The notes: generated by a model from the sequence alone, not told the origin. A stretch of DNA of 64,000 nt from Microbispora siamensis (GCF_016863095.1 NZ_BOOF01000041.1:48820-112819); one strand, 5' to 3'; counted from the stretch's first letter, positions 52,670 to 63,017 are shown. Translations and numbers: made by a program.

Positions 52670-54067
52670 TCAGCGGGAGGGCTGCGACTGGAGGTCGGCG
52701 GCGTGCCGCAGCAGGTCGCCGACCCGGACCACGCCCATGCACCTGCCGACCTCGTCGACCACCACGAGGTCGTCGTACACGCGGGCGTTGTCCCGCCCCG
52801 CCACCTGCATGGCCGCGATCACGGGAGTCGTCTTCGCCACGATCTTCGCGGGGTCCGCCAGGCGGCCGGCCGGCTTCTTCGCGTGCAGCGCGTGGCCGTA
52901 CGCCCCGGCCATGAAGAGCAGGAACCGGCTGCGGTCGATGCTGCCCTGCGGACGCTGGTACTCGTCCACGAGGATCACGCTCGTGATCGAGGGCTCGGCG
53001 CTCAGCACGGCGACCACCTCCTCGGCCGTCGACCCGGCGGGCAGCGTCACCGCGGGAAGCAGGAACTCCTGCACCCGGGGGCCCAGCGCCGCGTTGACGG
53101 CGGCCGCCTCCGGCACCGGCAGCGGCACGTGGACGCGGTTGTACCCGTGGGAGGGCCGCCAGTCGGACGGTGCGAGCAGGGGACCCTGCGCGAGCCGGAT
53201 GCCCCAGCCGCGTACGGCCGCCAGTTGTGCCTCGTCCCGCACGCCCGGGGCGAGCACGTGCGCGCCGATGCCGCGCGCCAGGCGGACCAGCGACTCCGCG
53301 AGCGCGCCGCGCCGGGGATCGCGCGGCCCCCGCGCCACCAGTTCGGCGGACAGCGCGATCACGTACGGCGAGGCGTCGGCGAGCAGGTCGAGCGGCAGCG
53401 CGGCGGTGCCGATGCCGCCGAACGCGATGAGGTAGCCCACCGCGCGCAGCCCGTCGATCCCGGACAGCAGGGCCGTACGCTCCACGGGCGCGTGATCGCC
53501 CTCGATCACGAGGATGACCTCGCGCGGGCGCCGGTTGCACATGCGCATCGCCTCGTGCAGCGGCGCGAGGCCGGCCGAGCCCCCGGCCACGGCGGCGGCG
53601 GAGATCGGCAGGACCAGCGGCAGCAGGGCCTCCTCGCGGGCGGCGGCCAGCACGCCGTTCACCGTGCCCGCCACGCCCGGGGCGCCGGAGGAGGCGCCCT
53701 CGGCGATCACCTCGATGGCCACGGCGCCGCCGGTGTCGAGGTCGACCACCGGGAGGAAGAGCGGTGCGGCCGGGCCGGGGAAGCCGGGCACGGGAGCCGC
53801 GGGCGCGTACGCGCGCGGGTCGTACGGCTGGGCGGCGGCCGCCGGGGTGTACCTCCGCACCATGGTGGCCGGGGCGTGTTCCGGCACGACGTCGGCCGGG
53901 CCGTGTTCCCACACGCCGTTCGCCGGGCCGTGCTCCCGCACGGTGTCCGCCGGGCCGTGTTCCCGCGCGCTGGCCGGGGGGAACGGGGTCGCCGGGGCCG
54001 GGCCGGGCGCCGGGACGCTCTGAGGGGTCGCGGCGAGCGGCGCCGCCGAGGGGGAGGGGAGCGACAC
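52670..54067 (-). CDS. Degenerate EAL-domain protein with C-terminal CBS-like region
   Basis: Encodes 465 residues from GTG 54067. Residues 1-95 are Pro/Ala-rich with four 9-residue repeats (EHGPADTVR type). Residues 98-320 follow an EAL fold (LFLPVVDLDTGGAVAIEVIA, REVILVIEGDH, GYLIAFGGIGTAALPLDLL, GIGAHVLAPGVRDEAQLAAV, GIRLAQGPLLAPS), but the EAL signature is replaced by EVI and catalytic acidic residues look lost, so it is likely a sensor, not a cyclic-di-GMP phosphodiesterase. Residues 330-460 resemble paired CBS motifs (DDLVVVDEVGRCMGVVRVGD). No ribosome site precedes the GTG; an imperfect palindrome (54065-54079) covers the start. Confidence 0.72.
   Translation of the reverse strand: MSLPSPSAAPLAATPQSVPAPGPAPATPFPPASAREHGPADTVREHGPANGVWEHGPADVVPEHAPATMVRRYTPAAAAQPYDPRAYAPAAPVPGFPGPAAPLFLPVVDLDTGGAVAIEVIAEGASSGAPGVAGTVNGVLAAAREEALLPLVLPISAAAVAGGSAGLAPLHEAMRMCNRRPREVILVIEGDHAPVERTALLSGIDGLRAVGYLIAFGGIGTAALPLDLLADASPYVIALSAELVARGPRDPRRGALAESLVRLARGIGAHVLAPGVRDEAQLAAVRGWGIRLAQGPLLAPSDWRPSHGYNRVHVPLPVPEAAAVNAALGPRVQEFLLPAVTLPAGSTAEEVVAVLSAEPSITSVILVDEYQRPQGSIDRSRFLLFMAGAYGHALHAKKPAGRLADPAKIVAKTTPVIAAMQVAGRDNARVYDDLVVVDEVGRCMGVVRVGDLLRHAADLQSQPSR
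53868..53975 (-). repeat. 27-bp coding tandem repeat (4 copies)
   Basis: Four units of 27 bp (53868, 53895, 53922, 53949) encode the 9-residue repeats near the N-terminus of the EAL-like protein, with consensus (R/W/P)EHGPA-(D/N/T)-x-V. High identity suggests recent expansion. Confidence 0.8.
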
Positions 54068-54184
54068 GATTGAATTGTGGGACGCCGGGCCCCCGACGTT
54101 GACGTCCGCAGGAGGAAATTCACCTATATTTCCCCGTCAGTTGGACGGAATCCGACAGACGGTGCACGAGTAGGCTGATCAGCC

Positions 54185-54973
54185 ATGACGGCACGGTCCG
54201 CCGTGGGAGGCGGCAGATGGATCTCGGTCGCCCCCGAGCGGCTGGCCGGATGGATCACGCGCTTCGCCGAGCGGCACGGCGCGGTCGAGGCCGTCGTCCT
54301 GACGGACCTGGTCCGTCTCGACGCCGCCGACGGCGCGGTCGCCGAGTGCCACGTGCCGTTCCCGCCGCTGCGCTCCTCGCCGGCGCCGTTGCCGCCGAGC
54401 TCGTCGTCCCCGTCGGCGGAGCCCGCCCGCGTGGCGCCGCAGCCGGCGGCGCCTTGCGACGGCGCGCGCGATGACGGGGGCGAGAGCGTCGGCGGGAGCG
54501 AGGGCGAGTTCCGTCTTCCTCCGCCCGCGGCGGCGTTGGTGGCGCACGTGTGCCGCGAACGGACCGTCGGCGTGCTGCTGGCCCGGCTCGGCGGGCACGC
54601 CGCCGGCGTCTTCACCGGTTCCCGCCTCGTCACCGGCAAGGTCGGCTCGCGCCAGGTCCACGGGCGCAGCGCGGCGGGCGGGTGGTCGCAGCAGCGCTTC
54701 GCCCGGCGCAGGGACAAACAGTCGGCCGAGGCGCTGCGGGCCGCCGCCGACGTGGCCGCCCGGGTGCTCCTGCCGAGGCTCGCGGACCTGGAGGCCGTCG
54801 TGCTCGGCGGGGACCGGCGCTCGATCGACGAGATCAGGGCCGACCGGCGCCTCGCACCGCTGTTCGCCCTGGAGACCGGTCCCTTCCTCACTGTCCCCGA
54901 CCCCCGGCTGACGGTCCTGGAGGGCACCCCCGCACTGTTCCGCGCCGTACGGATCCGCCTGCTCGACCCCTGA
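54185..54973 (+). CDS. acVLRF1-family peptidyl-tRNA hydrolase/release factor-like protein
   Basis: Encodes 262 residues. The VLRF1 core is seen as VGVLLARLGGHAAGVFTG, then GSRQVHGRSAAGGWSQQRF (Gln170 at the equivalent of the eRF1 GGQ glutamine) and ARRRDKQSAEALRAAAD. This is the actinobacterial branch of the Vms1/ANKZF1-like family, which cleaves peptidyl-tRNA on stalled large ribosomal subunits in eukaryotes. Residues 65-110 are a low-complexity insertion. It precedes an ABC-F ATPase by about 150 bp, which fits ribosome rescue. ATG 54185 is used. Confidence 0.82.
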   Translation: MTARSAVGGGRWISVAPERLAGWITRFAERHGAVEAVVLTDLVRLDAADGAVAECHVPFPPLRSSPAPLPPSSSSPSAEPARVAPQPAAPCDGARDDGGESVGGSEGEFRLPPPAAALVAHVCRERTVGVLLARLGGHAAGVFTGSRLVTGKVGSRQVHGRSAAGGWSQQRFARRRDKQSAEALRAAADVAARVLLPRLADLEAVVLGGDRRSIDEIRADRRLAPLFALETGPFLTVPDPRLTVLEGTPALFRAVRIRLLDP

Positions 54974-55050
54974 CCGGCCCCGCGGCGGCGGGGCGCGGGC
55001 GGGGTTTCGCCGCAGGCGGCGATGGACGCGGCGGCACTACACTTGAGCCC

Positions 55051-55068
55051 ATGCGCACTCCCGATTGA
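55051..55068 (+). CDS. Possible leaderless upstream ORF (MRTPD) before ABC-F gene
   Basis: ATG 55051 starts a five-codon frame M-R-T-P-D-stop. A TACACT -10-like hexamer ends seven bases upstream (55038-55043), so transcription would begin at or next to the ATG. Short leader peptides control some ABC-F genes by ribosome stalling. Translation is unproven. Confidence 0.4.
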   Translation: MRTPD

Positions 55069-55121
55069 TCGCTCCCGGTGCCGATCCCGACCTCATCACC
55101 TACGGGAGTGTCCCCTTCATC

Positions 55122-56720
<1,599 letters not shown>

Positions 56721-56835
56721 TCTTAATTTGAGCGGGTAGGGATCTTTTCCCGCGGAGTAGGTAGCCGATCCCGTCGAAATGACTGATCATGGGCTGAAGT
56801 AACGCTGCGGAAGTCTGGCACTACAGGAGGTACTC

Positions 56836-57051
56836 GTGGCCGAGACTCTGAAGAAGGGCACCCGGGTGACCGGGGCCGACCGGGAAAAGCTGGCCGCTGA
56901 TCTCAAGAAGCGCTATTCCGCGGGTGAGAGCATCCGCGCTCTGGCTGCTTCCACCGGCCGGTCGTACGGGTTCATCCACCGCATCCTGAGCGAGTCCGGG
57001 GTGACTCTGCGCGGGCGCGGCGGCGCGACCCGGGGCAAGTCCAAGCGCTAG
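56836..57051 (+). CDS. Small helix-turn-helix protein
   Basis: Encodes 71 residues, strongly basic. The middle carries a helix-turn-helix (YSAGESIRALAASTGRSYGF followed by IHRILSESGVTL), and the tail RGRGGATRGKSKR is positively charged. I recognise it as a conserved actinobacterial small HTH protein often placed between an ABC-F gene and an enoyl-CoA hydratase gene. Its DNA target is unknown. GTG 56836 has a GGAGG site (GGAGGTACTC). Confidence 0.85.
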   Translation: MAETLKKGTRVTGADREKLAADLKKRYSAGESIRALAASTGRSYGFIHRILSESGVTLRGRGGATRGKSKR

Positions 57052-57068
57052 AGATCCACCTCAAGACG

Positions 57069-57109
57069 CGCGACCGCAGCCGCTCGTTCCTGCAGGAGGA
57101 GCGGTCGCG
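57069..57109 (+). terminator. Hairpin after the small HTH gene
   Basis: CGCGACCGC pairs with GCGGTCGCG across a 23-nt interval that can itself form an alternative CCGCTC/GAGCGG stem. It starts 18 bp after the stop and lacks a T run. Confidence 0.6.
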
Positions 57110-57252
57110 TCCGACTCGCCAGAACGATATTCGGTAAGCTCGGGCGCGACCGCGGGATGAAACAGGAGGGCGGACGCCCGGCACGGACGGTGCGCCGCAC
57201 CGGACCGGCCGTGCGAGGCGACGTCGCTCCGCACCGGACGCAGGAGCAGGGC

Positions 57253-58107
57253 ATGGCGGAAGCGGCAATGGGGGGGAATCTGGAGCACGCCCGTGAAACG
57301 GGCGACGGCTCCGATGTGTCGACGATCTCGGCGGCCGCGCCGGCCGAGGTCGGACTGCGCTTCGAGGTGGACGGCGAGATCGCGACCGTCACTTTGGACC
57401 GGCCGGACAAGCGCAACGCTCAGACGTTCGCGACATGGTCGGCCCTGGCCCGGATCGGGGAAACCCTTCCGGAGCAGGTGAGAGTGGTCGTGGTCAGAGG
57501 CGAGGGGCCGTCCTTCTCAGCCGGGATCGACCTGCGTATGTTCACACCTGAGGGGGTGCCCGGGCAGGGGTCGTTCGCGAGCGCCGCGGCGCTCGGCGAC
57601 ACCGAGTTCGAGCAGCGCATCGCCGAGGCCCAGAAGGGCTTCCTGTGGCTGCGCAGACCGGAGATCGTGTCGATCGCGGCCGTGCAGGGCCACGCGATCG
57701 GGGCGGGCTTCCAGCTCGCACTCGCGTGCGACCTGCGTGTCGTCGCCGACGACGTGAAGTTCTGCATGAAGGAGCCCGCGCTGGGGCTGGTTCCCGACCT
57801 GACCGGGACCAAGCCCCTGGCCGACATCGTGGGGGTTCCCCGGGCCATCGAGATGTGCCTGACCGCGCGTACCGTAGGGGCCGCCGAAGCCGTACGGCTC
57901 GGCCTGGCCGAGATCGCGGTGCCCGCGTCCGAGCTGGCCCAGGCCGTACAGGACCTGGCCGCCGCGCTCCTGGCGACCGACCGCGCCGCCGCGGCCGCCA
58001 CCAAGAGGCTGCTGCAGGCCGCGCCGGGACGCACGCTGGAGGAGCAGGCCGCCGCCGAGCGGGCCGAGCAGGTGACGCGCATCCGGGCACTGTTCGCGTC
58101 GAACTGA
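57253..58107 (+). CDS. Enoyl-CoA hydratase/isomerase family protein
   Basis: Encodes 284 residues. The crotonase fold is shown by IATVTLDRPDKRNAQTF, the oxyanion-hole loops SFSAGIDLRMF and GHAIGAGFQLALACDLRV, and MKEPALGLVPDLTGTKPL. Glu164-type acid positions are not both obvious, so hydratase versus isomerase cannot be settled. ATG 57253 has AGGAG seven bases upstream; GTG 57316 is a shorter alternative. Its last codons (RALFASN-stop) form the first unit of a six-copy tandem repeat. Confidence 0.88.
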   Translation: MAEAAMGGNLEHARETGDGSDVSTISAAAPAEVGLRFEVDGEIATVTLDRPDKRNAQTFATWSALARIGETLPEQVRVVVVRGEGPSFSAGIDLRMFTPEGVPGQGSFASAAALGDTEFEQRIAEAQKGFLWLRRPEIVSIAAVQGHAIGAGFQLALACDLRVVADDVKFCMKEPALGLVPDLTGTKPLADIVGVPRAIEMCLTARTVGAAEAVRLGLAEIAVPASELAQAVQDLAAALLATDRAAAAATKRLLQAAPGRTLEEQAAAERAEQVTRIRALFASN

Positions 58108-58228
58108 AGGGCACTGTTCGCGTCGAACTGAAGGGCACTGTTCGGGTCGAGCTGAAGGGCGCTGTTCGGGTCGAACTAAGGTCGGTGTCCGGGTCGAACT
58201 GATACGTGCTGTTCGCTTCGAGCTGACG
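58085..58228 (+). repeat. 24-bp tandem repeat (6 copies) spanning the gene stop codon
   Basis: Six units of 24 bp (58085, 58109, 58133, 58157, 58181, 58205), consensus close to GGGCACTGTTCGCGTCGAAC plus TGAA. Copies 1 and 2 are identical and later copies diverge. The first unit is the coding end of the hydratase gene, so each copy re-encodes R-A-L-F-(A/G)-S-(N/S)-stop in the same frame. Confidence 0.92.
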
Positions 58229-58281
58229 GGGGAATCGGGGGAGTCCTCCCACCGCTGCACGGCTGGGAGGATGTACGGCAT

Positions 58282-60168
58282 ATGTCGATGATGAACGGGG
58301 GCTACGGTCTCCAGGTGATGCGGTCCTTACGGCGTGACAGCTCCGTGACGAAGGAGCGGCTCGCACCGGGGACCGTCCGGCGCATCGCCGGCTACGCCCG
58401 GCCGTTCCGCGCCCAGATCGCGGGGTTCCTCGCGCTGGTCGTGGTCGACGCGGTCATCGTGGTCGCCAACCCGCTGCTGATGAAGGCGATCATCGATTAC
58501 GGCATCGCCCCCAAGCGGGTCGACGTGGTGGTGTGGCTCGCCGTGGCGATCGGGGCGCTCGCGGTGCTGGACGCCGGGCTCGGCCTGCTGCAGCGGTGGT
58601 ACTCCGCGCGCATCGGCGAGGGCCTGATCTACAACCTGCGCACCGAGGTCTTCGACCACGTGCAGCGCATGCCGGTCGCCTTCTTCATGCGCGCCCAGAC
58701 CGGCGCACTGGTCTCCCGGCTGAACAGCGACGTCATCGGGGCGCAGCGGGCCCTCACCAGCACCCTGTCGTCGGTGGTGTCCAACGTCATCAGCCTGGTC
58801 ATGGTGCTCGGCACCATGCTCGTGCTGTCGTGGCAGGTCACGCTGGTCGCGCTGGTGCTGCTGCCGATCTTCATCTTCCCGGCCAAGTGGGTCGGCCGCC
58901 GGATGTCCGCGCTGACCCGCGAGCAGATGCAGCTCGACGCCGAGATGAGCTCGGTGATGACCGAGCGGTTCAACGTGGCCGGGGCCATGGTCGCCAAGCT
59001 GTACGGCAGGCCGGACGACGAGGCGGCCCACTTCGCGGAGCGCGCGGGCCGGGTCCGCGACGTTGGCGTGATCGTCGCCATGTACGGCGCGGTGTTCCGC
59101 ATCGCGCTGGGCCTGGTCGCCGCGCTGGCCACCGCGCTCGTCTACGGACTCGGCGGCGCGCTCGCGATCTCCGGAGCCTTCGCGCTCGGCACCCTCGTCG
59201 CCCAGTCGTCCCTGCTCATGCGCCTGTACGGCCCGCTGACCAGCCTGTCGAACGTCCACGTGGACGTGATGACCGCGCTGGTGAGCTTCGACCGGGTCTT
59301 CGAGGTGCTCGACCTCAAGCCGATGGTCGCCGAGAAGCCGGACGCGCGGCCGATCCCCGATGGGCCGGTCACGATCGAGTTCGACGACGTCCGCTTCCGT
59401 TATCCGGCCGCATCCGAGGTGTCGCTGGCCTCGCTCGAGTCGGTGGCCCGCCCGGACACCGGGCCCTCGCAGGAGGTGCTCAAGGGCGTGTCGTTCACCG
59501 CGCACCCGGGCGAGCTGGTGGCGCTCGTCGGCCACTCGGGCGCGGGCAAGACGACCATCACCCAACTGGTGTCGCGGCTGTACGACGTGGACGAGGGAAC
59601 CGTGCGGATCAACGGCGTGGACGTCCGCGACGCCACCCTCGACGGCATCAGGGACACGGTGGGCGTGGTCATGCAGGACGCCCACCTGTTCCACGACACG
59701 ATCGGCAACAACCTCCGCTACGCCCGTCCGGAGGCGACCGACGAGGAGGTCTGGGAGGCCCTGCGCGCGGCCCAGATCGCCGACCTGGTGAAGAACCTGC
59801 CCGAGGAGCTGGAGACGGTCGTCGGCGACCGCGGCTACCGGCTGTCGGGAGGGGAGAAGCAGCGCATCGCCCTGGCCCGGCTCCTGCTGAAGGCGCCGCG
59901 GGTGGTGGTGCTCGACGAGGCCACCGCCCACCTGGACTCGGAGTCCGAGGCCGCGGTGCAGCAGGCGCTGAAGACCGCCCTGCGGGGCAGGACGTCGCTG
60001 GTGATCGCCCACCGGCTGTCGACGATCCGCGAGGCCGACACGATCCTGGTGGTCGAGGACGGCCAGGTCGTCGAGCGCGGCCGGCACGAGGAGCTGCTGG
60101 AGCGAGGCGGCGCGTACGCCGAGCTGTATCGCACCCAGTTCACCGGCCCGGGCCAGGACGGCTCCTGA
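58282..60168 (+). CDS. ABC exporter, fused membrane and ATPase domains
   Basis: Encodes 628 residues. Six transmembrane helices (residues 40-320) precede the ATPase domain with Walker A VGHSGAGKTTITQLVSRLYD, signature YRLSGGEKQRIALARLLL, Walker B VVVLDEATAHLDSESE and switch His AHRLSTIREAD. It is a half-size type IV exporter of the MsbA/BmrA class that works as a dimer; lipids or drugs are likely substrates. ATG 58282 is used and ATG 58288 is possible. It is convergent with the sulfotransferase gene. Confidence 0.92.
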   Translation: MSMMNGGYGLQVMRSLRRDSSVTKERLAPGTVRRIAGYARPFRAQIAGFLALVVVDAVIVVANPLLMKAIIDYGIAPKRVDVVVWLAVAIGALAVLDAGLGLLQRWYSARIGEGLIYNLRTEVFDHVQRMPVAFFMRAQTGALVSRLNSDVIGAQRALTSTLSSVVSNVISLVMVLGTMLVLSWQVTLVALVLLPIFIFPAKWVGRRMSALTREQMQLDAEMSSVMTERFNVAGAMVAKLYGRPDDEAAHFAERAGRVRDVGVIVAMYGAVFRIALGLVAALATALVYGLGGALAISGAFALGTLVAQSSLLMRLYGPLTSLSNVHVDVMTALVSFDRVFEVLDLKPMVAEKPDARPIPDGPVTIEFDDVRFRYPAASEVSLASLESVARPDTGPSQEVLKGVSFTAHPGELVALVGHSGAGKTTITQLVSRLYDVDEGTVRINGVDVRDATLDGIRDTVGVVMQDAHLFHDTIGNNLRYARPEATDEEVWEALRAAQIADLVKNLPEELETVVGDRGYRLSGGEKQRIALARLLLKAPRVVVLDEATAHLDSESEAAVQQALKTALRGRTSLVIAHRLSTIREADTILVVEDGQVVERGRHEELLERGGAYAELYRTQFTGPGQDGS

Positions 60169-60195
60169 AGGGACGGGACCGCCCGGGATGACGGT

Positions 60196-61074
60196 TCAGC
60201 GGTAGCCGAGGCGGGTGAGCTCCTCCCTGGCCACCTTCTCGACCAGTTCGGCGTCCTCGGCCGACAGCCGCCTGCGCCAGCTTCCCGGCCGGGGGATCGT
60301 CGCGCCGTACAGCGCGATCGTGGAGACCTTGGCCTCCAGGAAGGACGACACCGCGTCCATGGCCTCTCCCGGCGAGGCCACCATGTCCTCGTACCGCAGG
60401 GTGAGCAGGTGCTCGCCGGGCAGTTCGCGCCGCAGGGCGGCGCTCAGCCGTACGGCGCCGCGCCAGCGCAGGGCGCACTTGCCCGCGGGCGGCATCCCGG
60501 CCCAGCGCTCGCGATGCTCGGCGGAGCGCACGCCGAGGAACGGGTTGGGAAACTCGGCGTCCTCGCTCAGCATGTGGGGCTTGACCCAGGTCATGCAGGC
60601 GGGGTCGGCGAGCATGTCGGCGACCACGTCACGGCCGTCGCGGATGATCTGGATGAGCCGGGCGTCGGGGAACGCCCGCAGCAGCACCGGCGCACTGTAG
60701 AGCAGGTCGGGGCTGGCGTCGCCGAACCGGGACAGCGTGCCCGGCCCGACGCAGGGCCCCGCGCCGACGATGCCGCCCGCCTCCCTGCAGGCGGCCGTGC
60801 ACTCCGCGCACGCCGCCGGGACCACCTGCCACGCCTCCGCCAGCACGTCGCGCAGCACCTGCGGGGCGCCGCCGCTGCGGGCGATCGACGGCCTCCTGGC
60901 GAAGGCGTAGACGACCCGGGCCACCGGGCCCCTGCCCATGGTCACGTGGAAGCCGGGCGAGCGCTTGAGGGCACGGCCCAGCAGGTCCGCGCCGGAGTGC
61001 GGCGCCGCGACAACGAACACCGGACGGCGGACCTTGACACCGTTGACCACGAGGATGTGCGTCGGAGGTCGCAT
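60196..61074 (-). CDS. Sulfotransferase-family protein with cysteine cluster
   Basis: Encodes 292 residues. The 5'-phosphosulfate loop is FVVAAPHSGADLLGRAL (residues 20-37) and the 3'-phosphate region is LIQIIRDGRDVVADML, as in PAPS-dependent sulfotransferases. Between them, Cys89, Cys92, Cys96 and Cys108 form a C-x2-C-x3-C-x11-C pattern suggesting zinc or disulfides, unusual for the family. The acceptor is unknown. ATG 61074 is used; the ribosome site is weak. It is divergent from the LD-carboxypeptidase with only 31 bp between starts. Confidence 0.8.
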   Translation of the reverse strand: MRPPTHILVVNGVKVRRPVFVVAAPHSGADLLGRALKRSPGFHVTMGRGPVARVVYAFARRPSIARSGGAPQVLRDVLAEAWQVVPAACAECTAACREAGGIVGAGPCVGPGTLSRFGDASPDLLYSAPVLLRAFPDARLIQIIRDGRDVVADMLADPACMTWVKPHMLSEDAEFPNPFLGVRSAEHRERWAGMPPAGKCALRWRGAVRLSAALRRELPGEHLLTLRYEDMVASPGEAMDAVSSFLEAKVSTIALYGATIPRPGSWRRRLSAEDAELVEKVAREELTRLGYR

Positions 61075-61105
61075 AGATACCGCTAAGTCTGACACCCTTT
61101 GAAGG

Positions 61106-62068
61106 GTGAGCGAGCGCTTCCCCGGCGGGGCGGGCGGTGACGCCTCGGTAACGGTCCCGAGCCTGCCCCGGCGGCTGCGGCCCGGCGACACCGTCGCGCT
61201 GGTCGCGCCGGCCGGCCCCGTCGATCCCGTACGGCTCGAGCGCGGCACCGAGGTCCTGACCGGGCTCGGGCTGCGGGTCGTGCACGGGGCGTCGATCCTC
61301 GCGCGGGAGGGCTACCTGGCCGGGCCGGACGCCGCACGGGCGGCCGACCTCCAGGACGCGTGGTGCGATCCCGGGGTGGCGGCGGTCGTCTGCGCCAGGG
61401 GCGGCTACGGCACCACCCGGCTGCTCGGGCTGCTCGACTGGGACGCCATGGCGGCGGCCGGTCCGAAGATCCTGCTCGGGTCGAGCGACATCACCGCGCT
61501 GCACCGGGCCTTCGCCGACCGGCTGGGCCTGGCGACGCTGTTCGGGCCGATGCCGGCCTGCGCGACGATCAGCGACCCGGAGGGGCCCGAGCCGGTCACC
61601 TTCGCTCACCTGAAGGAGGCCCTGTTCGAGGGCGGCACGCCCGCCCCGATCACGGGCGACCGGGTGATCGTCCCGGGCCGGGCCGAGGGCCGGCTCACCG
61701 GGGGCAACCTCGCCCTGCTCGCCGCCCTGTGCGGCACGCCGTACGCGCTGCGCGCGCGGGACCGTATCGTGCTGCTGGAGGACGTCACCGAGGAGCCGTA
61801 CCGGATCGACCGCATGGTGACGCAACTGCTGCAGGCCGGGTGTCTCGACGGAGTGGCGGGCATCGTGCTGGGATCGTGGGTGGACTGCGGCGAGCCCTTG
61901 CCCATGCTGGCCGAACTCCTGGCTCCGCTGGGCGTGCCGACCGTCGCGGGCCTGCCCGTGGGCCATGGCGCACCACAGTTGCCGATGTGGTTGGAGACGA
62001 ATGTGACTATTGTGACCGAATCGTGCTCTGTCGCGGGCACCTTCCGCGACTCTGACGCGGCAACCTGA
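61106..62068 (+). CDS. LD-carboxypeptidase (S66 family)
   Basis: Encodes 320 residues. It removes the terminal D-alanine from murein tetrapeptides in peptidoglycan recycling, or hydrolyses related peptides such as microcin C. Family motifs are GDTVALVAPAGPV, VCARGGYGTTRLL, LLGSSDITALH (nucleophile Ser127), VLLEDVTEEPYRIDR (catalytic Glu), and GLPVGHG (His287). There is no signal peptide, so it is cytoplasmic. GTG 61106 follows GAAGG closely. The next gene starts 43 bp downstream. Confidence 0.9.
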   Translation: MSERFPGGAGGDASVTVPSLPRRLRPGDTVALVAPAGPVDPVRLERGTEVLTGLGLRVVHGASILAREGYLAGPDAARAADLQDAWCDPGVAAVVCARGGYGTTRLLGLLDWDAMAAAGPKILLGSSDITALHRAFADRLGLATLFGPMPACATISDPEGPEPVTFAHLKEALFEGGTPAPITGDRVIVPGRAEGRLTGGNLALLAALCGTPYALRARDRIVLLEDVTEEPYRIDRMVTQLLQAGCLDGVAGIVLGSWVDCGEPLPMLAELLAPLGVPTVAGLPVGHGAPQLPMWLETNVTIVTESCSVAGTFRDSDAAT

Positions 62069-62111
62069 GACGCGCCCGGATGTGCCCGGGCCGTGGCGAA
62101 GGGATGGTGCG

Positions 62112-63017
62112 TTGGGACTCTTGCGGCGACTGCTCAGCCGGACGCGGCCGGACCATCCCGCCCCGAGAGCCGTCGAGGACGTCGATCTCGACTCCCTGCT
62201 GGCCCTGGTCGCCGAGACCATGGGCTATACCTGCGCGTTCGCGGCCGACGGCACGTCGCTGACGCTGACCTCGCCCGAGCGCGAGCGGGTGGTGAACCTC
62301 GTCGGCCTGCGCCGGGAGGCCGCGCGCCGCGCCCGCGAGGACTGGCCGATGCTCGTCTCCGAGCACCTGGCCCACGCCGTGTCGGGCGAGCCGTTCGACG
62401 CCTGCAACCTCACGCCGATCAAGCCGCTGCTGCGCACCCGGGTGCACGCCGCCGACGACCCCGCCTTCCCCGACCCCTCCCGCATCATCGGCCGCCACCT
62501 CAGCGCCGACCTGATCGAGGTGCTGACCATCGGCGCCCGTCCGGTGCGGCCGGAGGAGGCGTTCTGCTGGCCGATCCCGCCGGCCGAGGCGCTCGACGTG
62601 GCCATCGGCAACGCCCTGACCGACGAGCGGCCCACCGTGTCGCGGCTCGACCTCGCCGGGACCGAGGTGTCGCTGCTGACCGCGCCCAGCGCGGCGGCCC
62701 ACCTGCGCCGCCTGACGGCGTACATGGACGTGCCCGAGGACGGCATGCTCGCCGTGCTGCCGCACCGGGGCATGGTCGCGGTGCACCCGGTGGCCGGCAT
62801 CGGCGTGGTCCGGGCGATCGAGCGCCTGCGCATCTTCGCCCACCGGGAGCATGCCGGCCGGCCCGACGGGCTGAGCCCCCACGTGTACTGGTGGCGCCGG
62901 GGCAAGCTGACCCGCATCCAGGCCGACCTCATCAGCCACGACGGGCAGACCAGGCTGGTCGTCGCGCCGCCGCCGGAGTTCGCCCGGCTCCTCGCCCGCA
63001 TCGCCGGCCAGCAGTAG
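62112..63017 (+). CDS. Conserved actinobacterial hypothetical protein
   Basis: Encodes 301 residues from TTG 62112, preceded by AAGGGA; GTG 62082 would add ten residues without a site. No signal peptide or membrane helix is seen. Segments MLVSEHLAHAVSGEPFDACN, PDPSRIIGRHLSADLIEVL, LTDERPTVSRLDLAGTEVSL and GLSPHVYWWRRGKLTRIQAD suggest two alpha/beta halves. I do not recognise a named family. It follows the LD-carboxypeptidase closely and may share its transcript. Confidence 0.7.
   Translation: MGLLRRLLSRTRPDHPAPRAVEDVDLDSLLALVAETMGYTCAFAADGTSLTLTSPERERVVNLVGLRREAARRAREDWPMLVSEHLAHAVSGEPFDACNLTPIKPLLRTRVHAADDPAFPDPSRIIGRHLSADLIEVLTIGARPVRPEEAFCWPIPPAEALDVAIGNALTDERPTVSRLDLAGTEVSLLTAPSAAAHLRRLTAYMDVPEDGMLAVLPHRGMVAVHPVAGIGVVRAIERLRIFAHREHAGRPDGLSPHVYWWRRGKLTRIQADLISHDGQTRLVVAPPPEFARLLARIAGQQ

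Noticed and set aside
58085..58228. CRISPR array
   Set aside because: Units are directly adjacent without spacers, the period is 24 bp, and no cas gene is present; it is a tandem repeat.
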